This document shows positions 1-8,716 of a DNA stretch of 64,000 nt, piece after piece. Both the position numbers and the translations under genes were made by a program. The stretch comes from Hoyosella sp. YIM 151337 (GTDB lineage Bacteria; Actinomycetota; Actinomycetes; Mycobacteriales; Mycobacteriaceae). The notes under the pieces were generated by a model that worked only from the letters and a program-made list of their open reading frames with translations, did no database searches and was not told the DNA's origin. The first letter of the stretch is position 1. Each line of letters opens with the position of its first letter. The stretch is from positions 512,146-576,145 of the forward strand of contig NZ_JAPEIQ010000006.1 in assembly GCF_026041215.1 (NCBI RefSeq), read 5' to 3'.

Positions 1-2
1 TA

Positions 3-1514
3 TACCTCGAACCGCGCGGGGTGGCGAACTACGCCGAGCCGCGGCTGATGTCCTTCACCGAACTTCTCGACCGTGGCGCCGAGCATCAGCGCGCACACCC
101 GGCCCTGCTGGATGACATCGCTGCGCACGCTCAGCCCGACGATATCGCCACGCTGATCTACACTTCCGGAACCACCGGGCCACCGAAAGGCGCGATGCTC
201 ACGGCGGCGAACATCGACTACGCGATCGGTGCCCTGCTCAGTGATTCCGGCCTTGTCGACCCGCCCGCCTCGGAACGGGATGTCTCCCTCTCGTTCCTGC
301 CCCTATGCCACGTCGCTGAGCGCATGTTCACGACATGGAATAACGCGGCCAACGGCCTCGTCGTTCACTTCGCCGAATCGATCGACACCGTCGCCGCCGA
401 CCTTGCTGAAGTGCAGCCGACGCTGCTCTTCGCGGTACCGCGAATCTGGGAAAAGCTCCAGTCTGGTGTGGCCATCCGGATGATGGCTGCCTCACCTGTG
501 AAGAAAGCAGCATTCCGCGCTGGTATGGGGCTCGGTAACAAGATCGCGGCCGCCCGCATCGACAACGGCGGTGAACACACCGCGACGTCGCGCCTGCTCT
601 ACGGTCTCGGGTACCCACTGCTGTTCCGGGCGCTGCGCGACAAGCTCGGACTCCGCAAAGTCCGTGCCGCAATCTCCGGCGCAGCACCGATCTCTCCCGA
701 TGTACTCCGATTCTTCACCGCACTTGGTGTCCCAATGTTCGAGGCATACGGAATGACCGAGAATTGCGCCATCGCGACTGCGAACCGGCGCGGCCGCGTA
801 AAACTCGGGACCGTCGGTGAACCCATCCCAGGCATTGAACTCACCCTCGATGAACGCACCGGCGAAATTCTCACCCGCCATCCGGGCACGTTCGCCGGTT
901 ACTGGCAGCGGCCTGAGGCGACTGAGTCAACCATTGACACCGACGGCTGGCTGCACACCGGTGACGTCGGCGAATGGGTGGAAGGCACATATGTGCGGAT
1001 CGTCGATCGCCTGAAAGACATCATCATCACCGCGGGCGGGAAGAACATCTCCCCATCCGAGATCGAAAACCAGCTAAAGACCTCACCCTTCATCAAGGAA
1101 GCAGTGGTGATCGGCGACAAGCGGCCGTACCTCACGGCACTGATCGGCATCGATTTCGACTCCGCCGCTGACTGGGCCAGCCGCAACGGCATCCAGTACA
1201 CGACGTACCGCGATCTCTCCCGAAAGCCCCAAATCATCTCACTGGTGCAACAAGCGATCCTGGCCACCAACGAGCGTTTCGCGCGCGTCGAGAACGTCCG
1301 GAAGTTCCGGCTGCTGCTCAAGGAACTCGACCATGACGACGGCGAACTCACTGCCACCCAGAAGGTACGGCGGGCTGCACTCGCGGATCGTTTCAGCGAT
1401 CTCATCGAGGACATGTACTTCGACAACACGCATCATCCTGGCGGGGACCTCAGTCAGATTCACACGGGCGACACCGAGCCAGATTCGGCTGGGACCCAAG
1501 GAGATTCCCCATGA
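3..1514 (+). CDS. Long-chain acyl-CoA synthetase (AMP-forming), 5' end outside window
   Basis: Activates a carboxylic acid to its CoA thioester through an acyl-adenylate. The frame is open to the left edge, so the true start lies upstream; only about 500 of the usual 600 residues are present, and the GTG at 21 is just the first start-like codon. Counting from that GTG, the AMP-binding loop YTSGTTGPPKG is at 47-57; FEAYGMTE and GWLHTGD follow in the usual order, then the C-terminal lid domain. It resembles the FadD15 group. The stop overlaps the start of livH (ATGA), so ligase and ABC transporter are translationally coupled, which suggests that the imported compound is CoA-activated. The substrate cannot be read from sequence. 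Confidence 0.9.
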   Translation, partial: YLEPRGVANYAEPRLMSFTELLDRGAEHQRAHPALLDDIAAHAQPDDIATLIYTSGTTGPPKGAMLTAANIDYAIGALLSDSGLVDPPASERDVSLSFLPLCHVAERMFTTWNNAANGLVVHFAESIDTVAADLAEVQPTLLFAVPRIWEKLQSGVAIRMMAASPVKKAAFRAGMGLGNKIAAARIDNGGEHTATSRLLYGLGYPLLFRALRDKLGLRKVRAAISGAAPISPDVLRFFTALGVPMFEAYGMTENCAIATANRRGRVKLGTVGEPIPGIELTLDERTGEILTRHPGTFAGYWQRPEATESTIDTDGWLHTGDVGEWVEGTYVRIVDRLKDIIITAGGKNISPSEIENQLKTSPFIKEAVVIGDKRPYLTALIGIDFDSAADWASRNGIQYTTYRDLSRKPQIISLVQQAILATNERFARVENVRKFRLLLKELDHDDGELTATQKVRRAALADRFSDLIEDMYFDNTHHPGGDLSQIHTGDTEPDSAGTQGDSP

Positions 1515-2464
1515 TCGAACTACTCGACACCCTTGTTCGCGGAGCCGGTCTGGGCGCATTGTATGCCCTTATCGCGATCGGTTTCGTCATCATCTTCCGC
1601 GCCACGGGAGTGCTGAACTTCGCCCAGCCGATCTTCATGATCTTCGGAACCTACGTCAGCTACCTGGTCGCCGTGCGCTGGGGGCTGCCGTTTGCGCTGG
1701 CTGTTGTGCTCGCTGTCGGCGCGGGTGCGCTCGTGGCGATGGCGTGTGAACGCGTCGCGCTGCGCCCTATGGTCGGCAGGCCACCGTTCTCGGCAGCGCT
1801 CGTCACCGTCGGTCTTTTCGCGGCAGGACTTGTCGTCACCACCAAGCTCATCGGCCACGGCGTGATCACCTCCGGTGATCCGTGGGGTCTCAGCAACTTT
1901 TGTGTCGGCGGTGAACGGCGAGCGACCGCCGTTGCGATCCCCGGGGTACCAGCGCCATGCGACGGCGGGGTGACCGTCGCCTACACAGATCTGGCCAAGC
2001 TGATCATGGCGGCACTGGCAATCGCCGCGCTGGGTTTGTGGCTGAGCCGCTCACGCTACGGCCTCGCGATGCGCGCCACCGCCCACGACCCCGAAGTCGC
2101 GATGGCTCAGGGCATCAGTGCCGGAAAAGTGTTTGCGCTTTCGTGGGGCATCGCAGGCGCTTTCGCTGCACTCGCGGGGGTGCTGCTCGGCACCGCGGCG
2201 GGTGGTGTAGCCGCGCTGGGCGCGCTGATCGCGCTCAAAGCGATCCCGGCGATCATCCTGGGCGGGCTCGATTCCGTCAAAGGCGCCGTAGTCGGCGGGC
2301 TCGTCGTGGGCCTCGCCGAAGCTCTCACGAAGACCTACCAGCCGGGAGTTGCGCCGTGGCTCGGCGCGAACTTCGACATTGTCATGCCGTATCTGATCAT
2401 GCTCGTCGTCCTGATGATCCGGCCGCACGGTCTGTTCGGCACCAAGGAGGTGCAACGCGTATGA
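1511..2464 (+). CDS. livH: Branched-chain amino acid-type ABC permease LivH
   Basis: A 317-residue polytopic membrane protein of the LivH family, one of two different permeases of a HAAT-type importer. It starts with the family pattern of an early GLGALYALIAIG helix and a NFAQ segment, and ends PHGLFG, the shared LivH/LivM C-terminal signature. It overlaps the upstream ligase by ATGA and the downstream livM by ATGA, so the three are one transcript. HAAT systems carry amino acids but also amides, urea and aromatic or aliphatic acids; the adjoining ligase favours an acid. No LivG or LivF ATPase is in the window; they may lie upstream of the left edge. Confidence 0.92.
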   Translation: MIELLDTLVRGAGLGALYALIAIGFVIIFRATGVLNFAQPIFMIFGTYVSYLVAVRWGLPFALAVVLAVGAGALVAMACERVALRPMVGRPPFSAALVTVGLFAAGLVVTTKLIGHGVITSGDPWGLSNFCVGGERRATAVAIPGVPAPCDGGVTVAYTDLAKLIMAALAIAALGLWLSRSRYGLAMRATAHDPEVAMAQGISAGKVFALSWGIAGAFAALAGVLLGTAAGGVAALGALIALKAIPAIILGGLDSVKGAVVGGLVVGLAEALTKTYQPGVAPWLGANFDIVMPYLIMLVVLMIRPHGLFGTKEVQRV

Positions 2465-3672
2465 GCACATCGACCAGCACGGGACTCAACCTCAGCGGAC
2501 GGCTCGGCGAGCAGGAGCCCGATGCTGAACACGCGGCACGAGTACCCGCTGCGGCCCGGCGGGGCCGGCCGCGGCTCTACACGCGGTACTCCAGCGACGA
2601 GGCGATCTGGAACACTCCGGCAAAGCTGTGGTGGACGGTTGGGCTCATCGTCCTTGCCGTACTCGCGCCGTTCTTCATTTCCCGTGACCTCACAGTGCTG
2701 CTGTCGCTCGCGTGCGTTTACGCGATCGGCGGGATCGGGTTAAACCTGCTCACGGGGTACGCGGGGCAAGTGTCGCTCGGACACGCCTTCTTTGTGGGCG
2801 TTGGTGCCTACACCGCCGCGGTGTTCGGCGGCGACCCCACAGGCCGAGTATGGGGAATGGGCTGGGATATGGCCCTGTGGCTGCCGCTCGCAGCCATCAT
2901 CCCGGCCATACTCGGATTCCTTGTCGCACCGCTCGCGGCCCGCGTCCGCGGCCTGTACCTCGCAACATTGACGCTCGCGCTGCTGATGCTCGGCGACCAT
3001 CTCTTCCGTGAATGGCGAGCGGTGACCGGAGGATCGGGGGTGGGCCGCGCACCCGCGAACCTCACGTTATTCGGTAACGACCTCAGCGCCAGCTACCGCA
3101 TCGGCGGTTACGTACTGACCCAGCAAGTCACGGTGTACTTCCTCTGCCTGCTCCTGCTGATCGTTCTCGCAATCGCGGCCCGCAACATCGCCCGGTCCCG
3201 CATTGGACGCGCGTTCGCGGCCGTCCGCGACCGCGACATCGCAGCCGAAGTGATGGGGATCGGACTGCAGCGCACGAAGACCCTCGCTTTCGTCCTGTCT
3301 TCGGCGTATGCCGGAATTTGCGGTGCACTCCTGACCGTCGTGGTCGGCCGGATCAGCGCAGACCGCTGGAACCTGCTGCTTTCCATCGATTTTCTCGCGA
3401 TCGTCCTGATCGGAGGCATGGCGACAATCTCGGGCAGCATCATCGGCGCGTGTTTCGTTGTGCTCCTCCCTCGGCTCATCGACGAGTTCTCGCACCTCTT
3501 GCCGTTCCTGAGCGCAAGTGGCGTCACTGGTGGCGGCCTCACCGTCGATGAGTTCAAAGCCATCGTGTTTGGCCTGTTGATCGTCGTCTTCATCATCGCC
3601 GAACCACGCGGCCTGTTCGGTCTGTGGATTCGCGTCCGGAACTACTTCAAAGCGTGGCCATTCTCCAGATAA
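2461..3672 (+). CDS. livM: Branched-chain amino acid-type ABC permease LivM
   Basis: A 403-residue membrane permease, partner of LivH. The frame is open far upstream inside livH, but the start is set at the ATG of 2461, which overlaps the livH stop and follows a ribosome site (AAGGAGG) about 9 bases ahead. An N-terminal cytoplasmic stretch of about 60 residues precedes the first membrane segment. LivM features are the GGIGLNLLTGYAGQVSLGHA region and the C-terminal EPRGLFGLW. The binding-protein gene starts within about 40 bases after the stop. High confidence for family, low for substrate. Confidence 0.92.
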   Translation: MSTSTSTGLNLSGRLGEQEPDAEHAARVPAAARRGRPRLYTRYSSDEAIWNTPAKLWWTVGLIVLAVLAPFFISRDLTVLLSLACVYAIGGIGLNLLTGYAGQVSLGHAFFVGVGAYTAAVFGGDPTGRVWGMGWDMALWLPLAAIIPAILGFLVAPLAARVRGLYLATLTLALLMLGDHLFREWRAVTGGSGVGRAPANLTLFGNDLSASYRIGGYVLTQQVTVYFLCLLLLIVLAIAARNIARSRIGRAFAAVRDRDIAAEVMGIGLQRTKTLAFVLSSAYAGICGALLTVVVGRISADRWNLLLSIDFLAIVLIGGMATISGSIIGACFVVLLPRLIDEFSHLLPFLSASGVTGGGLTVDEFKAIVFGLLIVVFIIAEPRGLFGLWIRVRNYFKAWPFSR

Positions 3673-3714
3673 GTGTGTGAAATGCGGCAGATTGCCAGAA
3701 TGAGGAGGTTCCTT

Positions 3715-5016
3715 GTGAGTCCACAAGCCCGGCGCTGGCGCGCCCGATTGATTGCTGCTCCCGCGATTCTCGCGCTTGCCGCTGGCACAGCGTGCACAGC
3801 GGTGGACGACGACGACATCACCGCAGATGTGGGAGTAACCGAGGAGCCCTGCCCCGATGCAGTGAACCCGGACAACGGCTGCATTTACTTAGGTGTGCTG
3901 TCCGACCTCGAAGGAGGCCCCTTCGCGGAACTCGGCGCGCAGATCCATCAGGGGCAGCTCGCCTTCTGGCGCAACGTCAACGAAAACGGCGGGATCGCTG
4001 GCTACGACGTGGATATTTCGCGGTACACCCGCAATACCGCGTACAGCGTGGATCAGCACGCCACCGAGTACCAGGACATCGAGCCGCACATCCTCGCGCT
4101 CGCGATGAGTCTCGGCACCCCGCAGACCGAATCCGTCCTGCCGAGCATGGACGCAGCCAACGTCGTTGCTGTTCCCGGCTCGTGGTGGTCTGGCCTGCAA
4201 TTCGACGAAGCCGATCGCGGACTGATCCTCGAATCGGGTTACTCGTACTGCACCGAGTCAGTCATCGGCCTCGACTGGTACGCAGGCGAACACGGCATGC
4301 CCGAAACGCTGCTCACTGTTGGTTTCCCAGGAGATTACGGATCCGACTCGGCTGTCGGCGCGGAGCGCTGGGCGGAGGCAAACGACGTCGAACTGCTTCG
4401 GCAAATAGACACCGCCCCCAACGCGATGGTGCAAAACCAGGATGCAGCCGTTGAACAGATCCTCAGCCTGCAGCCGGACGTCGTCTTGATCGCCACAGCC
4501 CCGGCTGAGGCGGCCGAAATTGTCGCGAAATCTGTTGCGCGCGGATACGACGGCCGGTTCCTTGGCTCCGTTCCTACCTGGAATCCGCGCCTGCTGGAAA
4601 CCGCGGCGATCGGTGCTTTGACCGCGCGGTACAACCACATCGGGCCGTGGCAGGGCTGGGACGGTGACAGTGCAGCGCTCACCGCGATCCGTGAGTCACT
4701 CGATGGCCGGCTGCCTGGCAATCAGGGTTACATCTTCGGCTGGGTTTGGTCCTACCCGATGAAATCGCTGCTCGAACAGGCAGCCGAGGACGGTGAGCTC
4801 ACTCGTGCCGCGCTGCGAGCCGCCATCAACGGCCTCGAAGTCGACTACGAAGGCGCACTCCCCTCGCATACGTTCGGCGAAGCGCCAGCGCTCGCCGACA
4901 TGAGCGCCGTGATCTCAGTGCCCGACGCGGAGGTCGAACTCGGTACCCGGATGATCGCCGATAGTGTGCAAGCGACCACAGAAGTCGAGTACGACGCACC
5001 CTGCGTTCAGCCGTAA
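3715..5016 (+). CDS. Periplasmic-binding-protein-type substrate receptor (LivJ-like)
   Basis: A 433-residue receptor of the type I periplasmic binding protein fold used by HAAT importers. Start chosen at GTG 3715 because AGGAGG lies about 8 bases before it; earlier in-frame codons (GTG 3673, ATG 3682, ATG 3700) have no such site. The N-terminus is basic (RRWRARL), followed by a hydrophobic run and Gly-Thr-Ala-Cys, a poor but possible lipobox, then an acidic DDDD segment. The mature part carries GVLSDLEGGPFAELG near its start, typical of ligand-binding lobe 1. It closes the ligase-livH-livM operon and is followed by a strong terminator. Confidence 0.85.
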   Translation: MSPQARRWRARLIAAPAILALAAGTACTAVDDDDITADVGVTEEPCPDAVNPDNGCIYLGVLSDLEGGPFAELGAQIHQGQLAFWRNVNENGGIAGYDVDISRYTRNTAYSVDQHATEYQDIEPHILALAMSLGTPQTESVLPSMDAANVVAVPGSWWSGLQFDEADRGLILESGYSYCTESVIGLDWYAGEHGMPETLLTVGFPGDYGSDSAVGAERWAEANDVELLRQIDTAPNAMVQNQDAAVEQILSLQPDVVLIATAPAEAAEIVAKSVARGYDGRFLGSVPTWNPRLLETAAIGALTARYNHIGPWQGWDGDSAALTAIRESLDGRLPGNQGYIFGWVWSYPMKSLLEQAAEDGELTRAALRAAINGLEVDYEGALPSHTFGEAPALADMSAVISVPDAEVELGTRMIADSVQATTEVEYDAPCVQP

Positions 5017-5029
5017 CTGGTAACAAACT

Positions 5030-5066
5030 AAAGGCCGCCTCGCGCACTGCGCGCGAGGCGGCCTTT
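5030..5066 (+). terminator. Hairpin terminator after the liv operon
   Basis: A perfect 16-base-pair stem with a 5-base loop: left arm 5030-5045 begins AAAGGCCGCC, right arm 5051-5066 ends GGCGGCCTTT. It sits 13 bases after the stop of the binding-protein gene and ends in a short T run, so it fits an intrinsic terminator and could work in both directions. Confidence 0.9.
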
Positions 5067-5096
5067 AGCGATCGTGCCTCGATTCGCGCGAGCACT

Positions 5097-5171
5097 TCAT
5101 GTGATGATGTTGACGATGTCCGCGATGAGTCCGCAGAAAACGGACCACGGCCACACCTGAATGCAGTACAT
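5097..5171 (-). CDS. Possible 24-residue hydrophobic peptide
   Basis: An ATG on the minus strand at 5171 opens a 24-codon frame ending TGA at 5097. It is preceded five bases upstream by AGGGGAGG, one of the strongest ribosome sites in the window. The peptide starts MYCIQVWPWSVF, has two cysteines and three aromatic residues near the N-terminus, and ends in an Ile/Val-rich helix with a single Asp-Ile-Val-Asn turn. I recognise no family. It lies alone between two terminators (5030-5066 and 5422-5454), so it would need its own promoter. A toxin-like or membrane-active peptide is possible; chance cannot be excluded. Confidence 0.4.
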   Translation of the reverse strand: MYCIQVWPWSVFCGLIADIVNIIT

Positions 5172-5421
5172 ACCAGCCTCCCCTAGTAAGTGATTTACAA
5201 CACATATCCAGGCTAGTTGCGGCTAGGAGGAGGTGCAGCATCCCGTTCGCACACAGGGGGATTCACCCCTAATGGACATTTACCCCCTAGTCAGTCGAGC
5301 CCTGTGCCATGTTGTACGATCAACCATTTCTCGCCGTGCGCACGTGACCTGCGTTATGCTCCGATCCGGAAAGTGAGCGCGCCCGCAGTAACAGGGGGCA
5401 GGGCGCGATCCAGGGGGAATC

Positions 5422-5454
5422 GAAGGGGCGCCCGCACTGAGCGGGCGCCCCTTC
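5422..5454 (-). terminator. Hairpin terminator of the inositol ABC transporter operon
   Basis: A perfect 14-base-pair stem with loop ACTGA: left arm 5422-5435 begins GAAGGGGCGC, right arm 5441-5454 ends GCGCCCCTTC. It lies 18 bases beyond the stop of the transporter ATPase gene on the minus strand. The 250 bases between this and the small ORF at 5097-5171 hold only GGGG/CCCC-rich short repeats and no convincing gene. Confidence 0.85.
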
Positions 5455-5471
5455 ACATCTGTTCAGGTGAG

Positions 5472-6284
5472 CTATTTCCGCAGTTCGTGGGAGAGCGCCT
5501 CGAGCTCGTCCCCACCAGCCATCTGGCGAGTCAAGTCCTCGAGCGACAACTCGTCGTACGTGCAGTCCAGTGTTTGCCGTCCGCGGTTGAGCAAGACGAA
5601 GTGATCACCGACCATGTACGCGTGGTGTGGGTTGTGCGTGATGAAGATGACACCGAAGCCGTGCTCCTTCGCCGCGGTGATATACCGCAGCACCATGCCG
5701 GACTGCTTGACGCCCAGCGCGGCTGTCGGCTCGTCGAGGATCAGGGCGCGCGCCCCGAAATACACGGCGCGGGCGATCGCGACGCACTGCCGCTGACCAC
5801 CTGAGAGACTGCCGATCGGGGCTTCCACATCAGGCAAGTCGATGCCCATCTTGTACAGCTCATCGCGGGTGATCTCACGCATCTTCTTGACATCAAGCGA
5901 CCGGAGCACTTTGTTCTTGTAGAGTTCCTGCCCGAGAAAGAAGTTGCGCCACACCGGCATCAGCGCGACGACAGCCAGATCCTGGTAAACCGTGGCGATA
6001 CCTTTTTCAAGCGCTTCCATCGGGGAGTTGAAATGAACTGGCTCACCATCGACAAGAACGTCGCCTTCGGTCTGTTGGTGCAAGCCGGCCATGATCTTGA
6101 TGAGGGTGGATTTGCCCGCGCCGTTATCACCGAGGACACCGGTGACCTCACCAGGGAACACTCGCAGGTTGATGTCCTGCAGGGCAACGATGTTGCCGTA
6201 GCGCTTGCCCACATGCTTGAACTCGATAAGGGGGACTTTTCCGCCGTGCTTGGCGCCAGCCGTGGATTCTGTTGCTGTACTCAT
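5472..6284 (-). CDS. Sugar/inositol ABC transporter ATPase
   Basis: A single-domain ATPase of 270 residues for a carbohydrate uptake (CUT2/RbsA-FrcA type) importer. Walker A GDNGAGKST is at 52-60, the ABC signature LSGGQRQ at 160-166, Walker B LILDEP at 181-186 and the switch His near 217. Classical RbsA proteins have two ATPase domains in about 500 residues; this one has a single domain, as in FrcA-type systems. It is the last gene of a binding protein-permease-ATPase operon. Because that operon shares a promoter element with the iol catabolic genes, myo-inositol or a related cyclitol is the likely cargo (inference). Confidence 0.9.
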   Translation of the reverse strand: MSTATESTAGAKHGGKVPLIEFKHVGKRYGNIVALQDINLRVFPGEVTGVLGDNGAGKSTLIKIMAGLHQQTEGDVLVDGEPVHFNSPMEALEKGIATVYQDLAVVALMPVWRNFFLGQELYKNKVLRSLDVKKMREITRDELYKMGIDLPDVEAPIGSLSGGQRQCVAIARAVYFGARALILDEPTAALGVKQSGMVLRYITAAKEHGFGVIFITHNPHHAYMVGDHFVLLNRGRQTLDCTYDELSLEDLTRQMAGGDELEALSHELRK

Positions 6285-6293
6285 GTTTACGCC

Positions 6294-7349
6294 TTACTTG
6301 TTCGCCGCATACTTGCGCAGCTCGTTGTTGCCGATGACGGCGAGGAGCAGCATCGCGCCGAGGAAGAACTTGAACCAGTCAGGTTCCCAGCCTGCGAGCA
6401 CGATGCCCTGGTTCGTCATACCGAAGATGAAGGCACCGACGCAGGCGCCGATCGCTGTGCCGTAACCGCCGGTCAGTAAACAGCCGCCGATCACCGCTGC
6501 CGCGATGTAGATCAGCTCGTTGGTGACGCCCTGCCCGGACTGGACGGTGTCGAATGCGAACAGGATGTGCATCCCCGAGAACCAGGCGGCGAAGCCGACC
6601 GTCATAAAGAGGATTATCTTGACGCGGGCGACCGGGACACCGACAGCACGTGCACTGTCCGCGTTGCCACCGACGGAGAAGATCCAGTTGCCGAACTTCG
6701 TCTTGAAGAGCACGAACGTAGCCACTGCGGCGAAGAGCAGCCACCAGAGCACCGTGATGCGGATGTTGACACCGAAGACATTCAGGCTTGACGAGAAGAC
6801 CGCCCGAGCAGATGCCCAGCCTTCCATGTCTGACACGCGCGGCGTCGACACAGCATTGCTGATGAGCTTGGTTACCGCAATGTTCGCGCCTTGAAGCATC
6901 AAGAACATGCCCAAGGTGATCAGGAAGCTGTGGATCTTTGTTTTCGTGACGAGATACCCGTTGACGAAACCGATCCCGAGGCACACGAAGAGCGCGAGGA
7001 ACGCCCCCAGCCACAAATTGAGGTGCAGGTTGTAGGCGATCATCGAGGCCGCCAGGGCGCCGGTCGTGACGTTGACGCCAGCCGAAAGGTCGAACTCTCC
7101 ACCAATCATCAGCAGCGCGACCGCGATGGCCATGATGCCGATCGTGGAACTCGCGTAGAGCACGGTCGCGAAAGAGTCGATGTTGCGGAAAGGCGGGGCC
7201 ATCACTATGAAGAACCCGAAGATCAGCAGTGCGCCAACGACGGACCCGAGTTCAGGCCGAAGGATAACTCGATGCATGAAGCTGCGCTGAGCAAGGCGCT
7301 CATCTTTGGGACGCTGCGGCGCCGCTGCGGGGGTGGTTTGAACAGACAT
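6294..7349 (-). CDS. Sugar/inositol ABC transporter permease (RbsC family)
   Basis: A 351-residue inner-membrane permease of the RbsC/CUT2 family. A 30-residue hydrophilic N-terminus is followed by about ten hydrophobic segments. The family segment with GGEFDLSAG sits after the third helix and the GGCLLTGGYGTAIGA region lies near the C-terminus. The gap to the ATPase gene is 9 bases and to the upstream binding-protein gene 70 bases, the latter containing a stable hairpin. It forms the channel with the ATPase of 5472-6284. Confidence 0.9.
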   Translation of the reverse strand: MSVQTTPAAAPQRPKDERLAQRSFMHRVILRPELGSVVGALLIFGFFIVMAPPFRNIDSFATVLYASSTIGIMAIAVALLMIGGEFDLSAGVNVTTGALAASMIAYNLHLNLWLGAFLALFVCLGIGFVNGYLVTKTKIHSFLITLGMFLMLQGANIAVTKLISNAVSTPRVSDMEGWASARAVFSSSLNVFGVNIRITVLWWLLFAAVATFVLFKTKFGNWIFSVGGNADSARAVGVPVARVKIILFMTVGFAAWFSGMHILFAFDTVQSGQGVTNELIYIAAAVIGGCLLTGGYGTAIGACVGAFIFGMTNQGIVLAGWEPDWFKFFLGAMLLLAVIGNNELRKYAANK

Positions 7350-7373
7350 GTTCTTTCCTTGAAGTCAGTGGGA

Positions 7374-7412
7374 AGCGCACGGGCGCGGTTGGGGGCAGCG
7401 CACCCGTGCGCT
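7374..7412 (-). other. Intercistronic hairpin between binding protein and permease genes
   Basis: An inverted repeat with 10-base arms (AGCGCACGGG at 7374-7383, CCCGTGCGCT at 7403-7412) lies between the stop of the binding-protein gene and the permease start. There is no T run. Such hairpins often stabilise the upstream message or partly stop transcription so that binding protein exceeds the membrane parts; that role is inferred here. Confidence 0.6.
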
Positions 7413-7419
7413 AGCTCGG

Positions 7420-8463
7420 TTAACGCAGACCGGCCCGGGTGGCCTCGGCAACCGACTCGACATTCGACTCGTCGATGAACGTCGGTCCTGTCAGTACCGG
7501 CTGGCCACCGCCAATTTCGGTGCCGTTCAGCAGGTATAGCCACAGCGAGTCGACAGCAAGATATCCCTGGAGGAACGGCTGCTGATCAATTGCCCAGTCG
7601 ACCGTTCCGGCATCGAGAGCGTCAATGAGTGCAGCGTTGGTATCGAAGGTGACTACCCGCGCATCGCTGCCGGCATCACCCACAGAGTCAACCGCAGTGA
7701 GGGCAAACGGCGCGCCGAGTGTGATCACCGTGTCGATGCTGGGATCCTGCCGCAACTTCGCGTCGATGCCCGAGCGAACACCGGGCATGTTCCTGCCGTC
7801 GACATTGAGGACTTCGACGTTACCGTTGAACGTTTCCGCCACGCCCGCGCAGCGGGATTCAAGCGCGACGTGGCCCTGCTCCTGAATGACGCAGATCGCC
7901 CGCTCCGAGCCTTCCTCATTCAGGCGCTCGCCCACGGCGTTACCGGCCACGGTCTCGTCCTGGCCAAAGTACTGGGTAACCCCGAGCCGTTGCCAATCAT
8001 CGAGACCGGCATTGAAGGCGACGAGGGGGACACCGCGGTTATGCGCGGCGTCGACAGCACCTGCCATCGCGTCAGGGAAGGCGAGAGTCACTGCTATTCC
8101 GTCGACACCAGCGTCAAGAGCGCCCTGGACGAAGTTGGCCTGGTTAGGCGCTTGCGGGTCAGACGAATAGCGAAGCGTCGCATTGTTCTTCTGAGCGGCC
8201 GCCTCGGCTCCAGCACGGATGAGATCCCAGAATGTGTCACCTGGCGCCGCGTGGGTGATCATCGCGATTGTGATCGGATCGGTGTCGGCCTGCCCGGCTC
8301 CGAGTCCGCCGCCAGTTGCTTCGGGACGGCCGCCCGTCGATGAACATGCCGCAGTCACCGCGGCAATTGTGATTCCTGCGGCGATTCCCAGCCAGCGGCG
8401 GCGGGCGCGCGACGGCCCGGTGCCTGAGTCCCGGCTAATCTCCCGCTGAGGGTGAACGGTCAT
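7420..8463 (-). CDS. Sugar/inositol ABC transporter binding lipoprotein (RbsB family)
   Basis: A 347-residue substrate receptor of the RbsB/periplasmic binding protein 4 type. The N-terminus has an arginine cluster (RARRRW), a hydrophobic stretch and a lipobox ending TAAC with Cys near position 40, then a low-complexity STGGRPEATGGG linker. Domain features include ITHAAPGDTFWDLIRAG near the start of lobe 1 and GVDGIAVTLAFPDA. First gene of the transporter operon; its promoter at 8528-8579 carries the element shared with the iol promoter. The ligand is inferred from that link only. Confidence 0.88.
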   Translation of the reverse strand: MTVHPQREISRDSGTGPSRARRRWLGIAAGITIAAVTAACSSTGGRPEATGGGLGAGQADTDPITIAMITHAAPGDTFWDLIRAGAEAAAQKNNATLRYSSDPQAPNQANFVQGALDAGVDGIAVTLAFPDAMAGAVDAAHNRGVPLVAFNAGLDDWQRLGVTQYFGQDETVAGNAVGERLNEEGSERAICVIQEQGHVALESRCAGVAETFNGNVEVLNVDGRNMPGVRSGIDAKLRQDPSIDTVITLGAPFALTAVDSVGDAGSDARVVTFDTNAALIDALDAGTVDWAIDQQPFLQGYLAVDSLWLYLLNGTEIGGGQPVLTGPTFIDESNVESVAEATRAGLR

Positions 8464-8527
8464 GTGGGGATGTCCCTTCGTGATGTGAAACCGGGCTGAA
8501 CTATCTTGTTCGCCACCGATGTATCTA

Positions 8528-8579
8528 GGTGTAACTCAGCTCACAACGTCCTGTCAATACTTTGTTCTAACATTCTGAC
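8528..8579 (-). promoter_or_regulatory. Promoter and IolR-type operator of the inositol ABC transporter
   Basis: On the minus strand a TTGACA -35 box (8557-8552) is followed after 18 bases by TACACC (8533-8528). Directly upstream of the -35 box is GTCAGAATGTTAGAAC followed by AAAGTA. The 28 bases of 8552-8579 match the element at 10079-10106 in front of iolC at 25 of 28 positions, with the same spacing to TTGACA. The core TGTTCTAACA on the plus strand differs by one base from the consensus I recall for C. glutamicum IolR, KGWCHTRACA. Repression by the GntR protein at 9226-9963 is inferred. Confidence 0.75.
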
Positions 8580-8716
8580 GAAGTTTGGCAGTGATCGCTC
8601 AACTTCACACCAAGGTTCGGAATTCCACCCCGAGGGTGCCTGCCCAGCACTTCCGCAAGCTGAGTACGTCGAAAGGGCATTAACCAGCACAAACCCGAAG
8701 AAAGGTCACGAGAACC

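Noticed and set aside
1957-2460. Extension of the livM frame upstream of 2461
   Set aside because: It overlaps livH completely and its translation is Arg/Gly-rich shadow; ATG 2461 has ribosome site and ATGA coupling.
5229-5375. Plus-strand GTG frame after AGGAGGAG, about 47 codons
   Set aside because: Spacing of the ribosome-like sequence is too short and the translation shows only Arg-rich, shadow-like composition.
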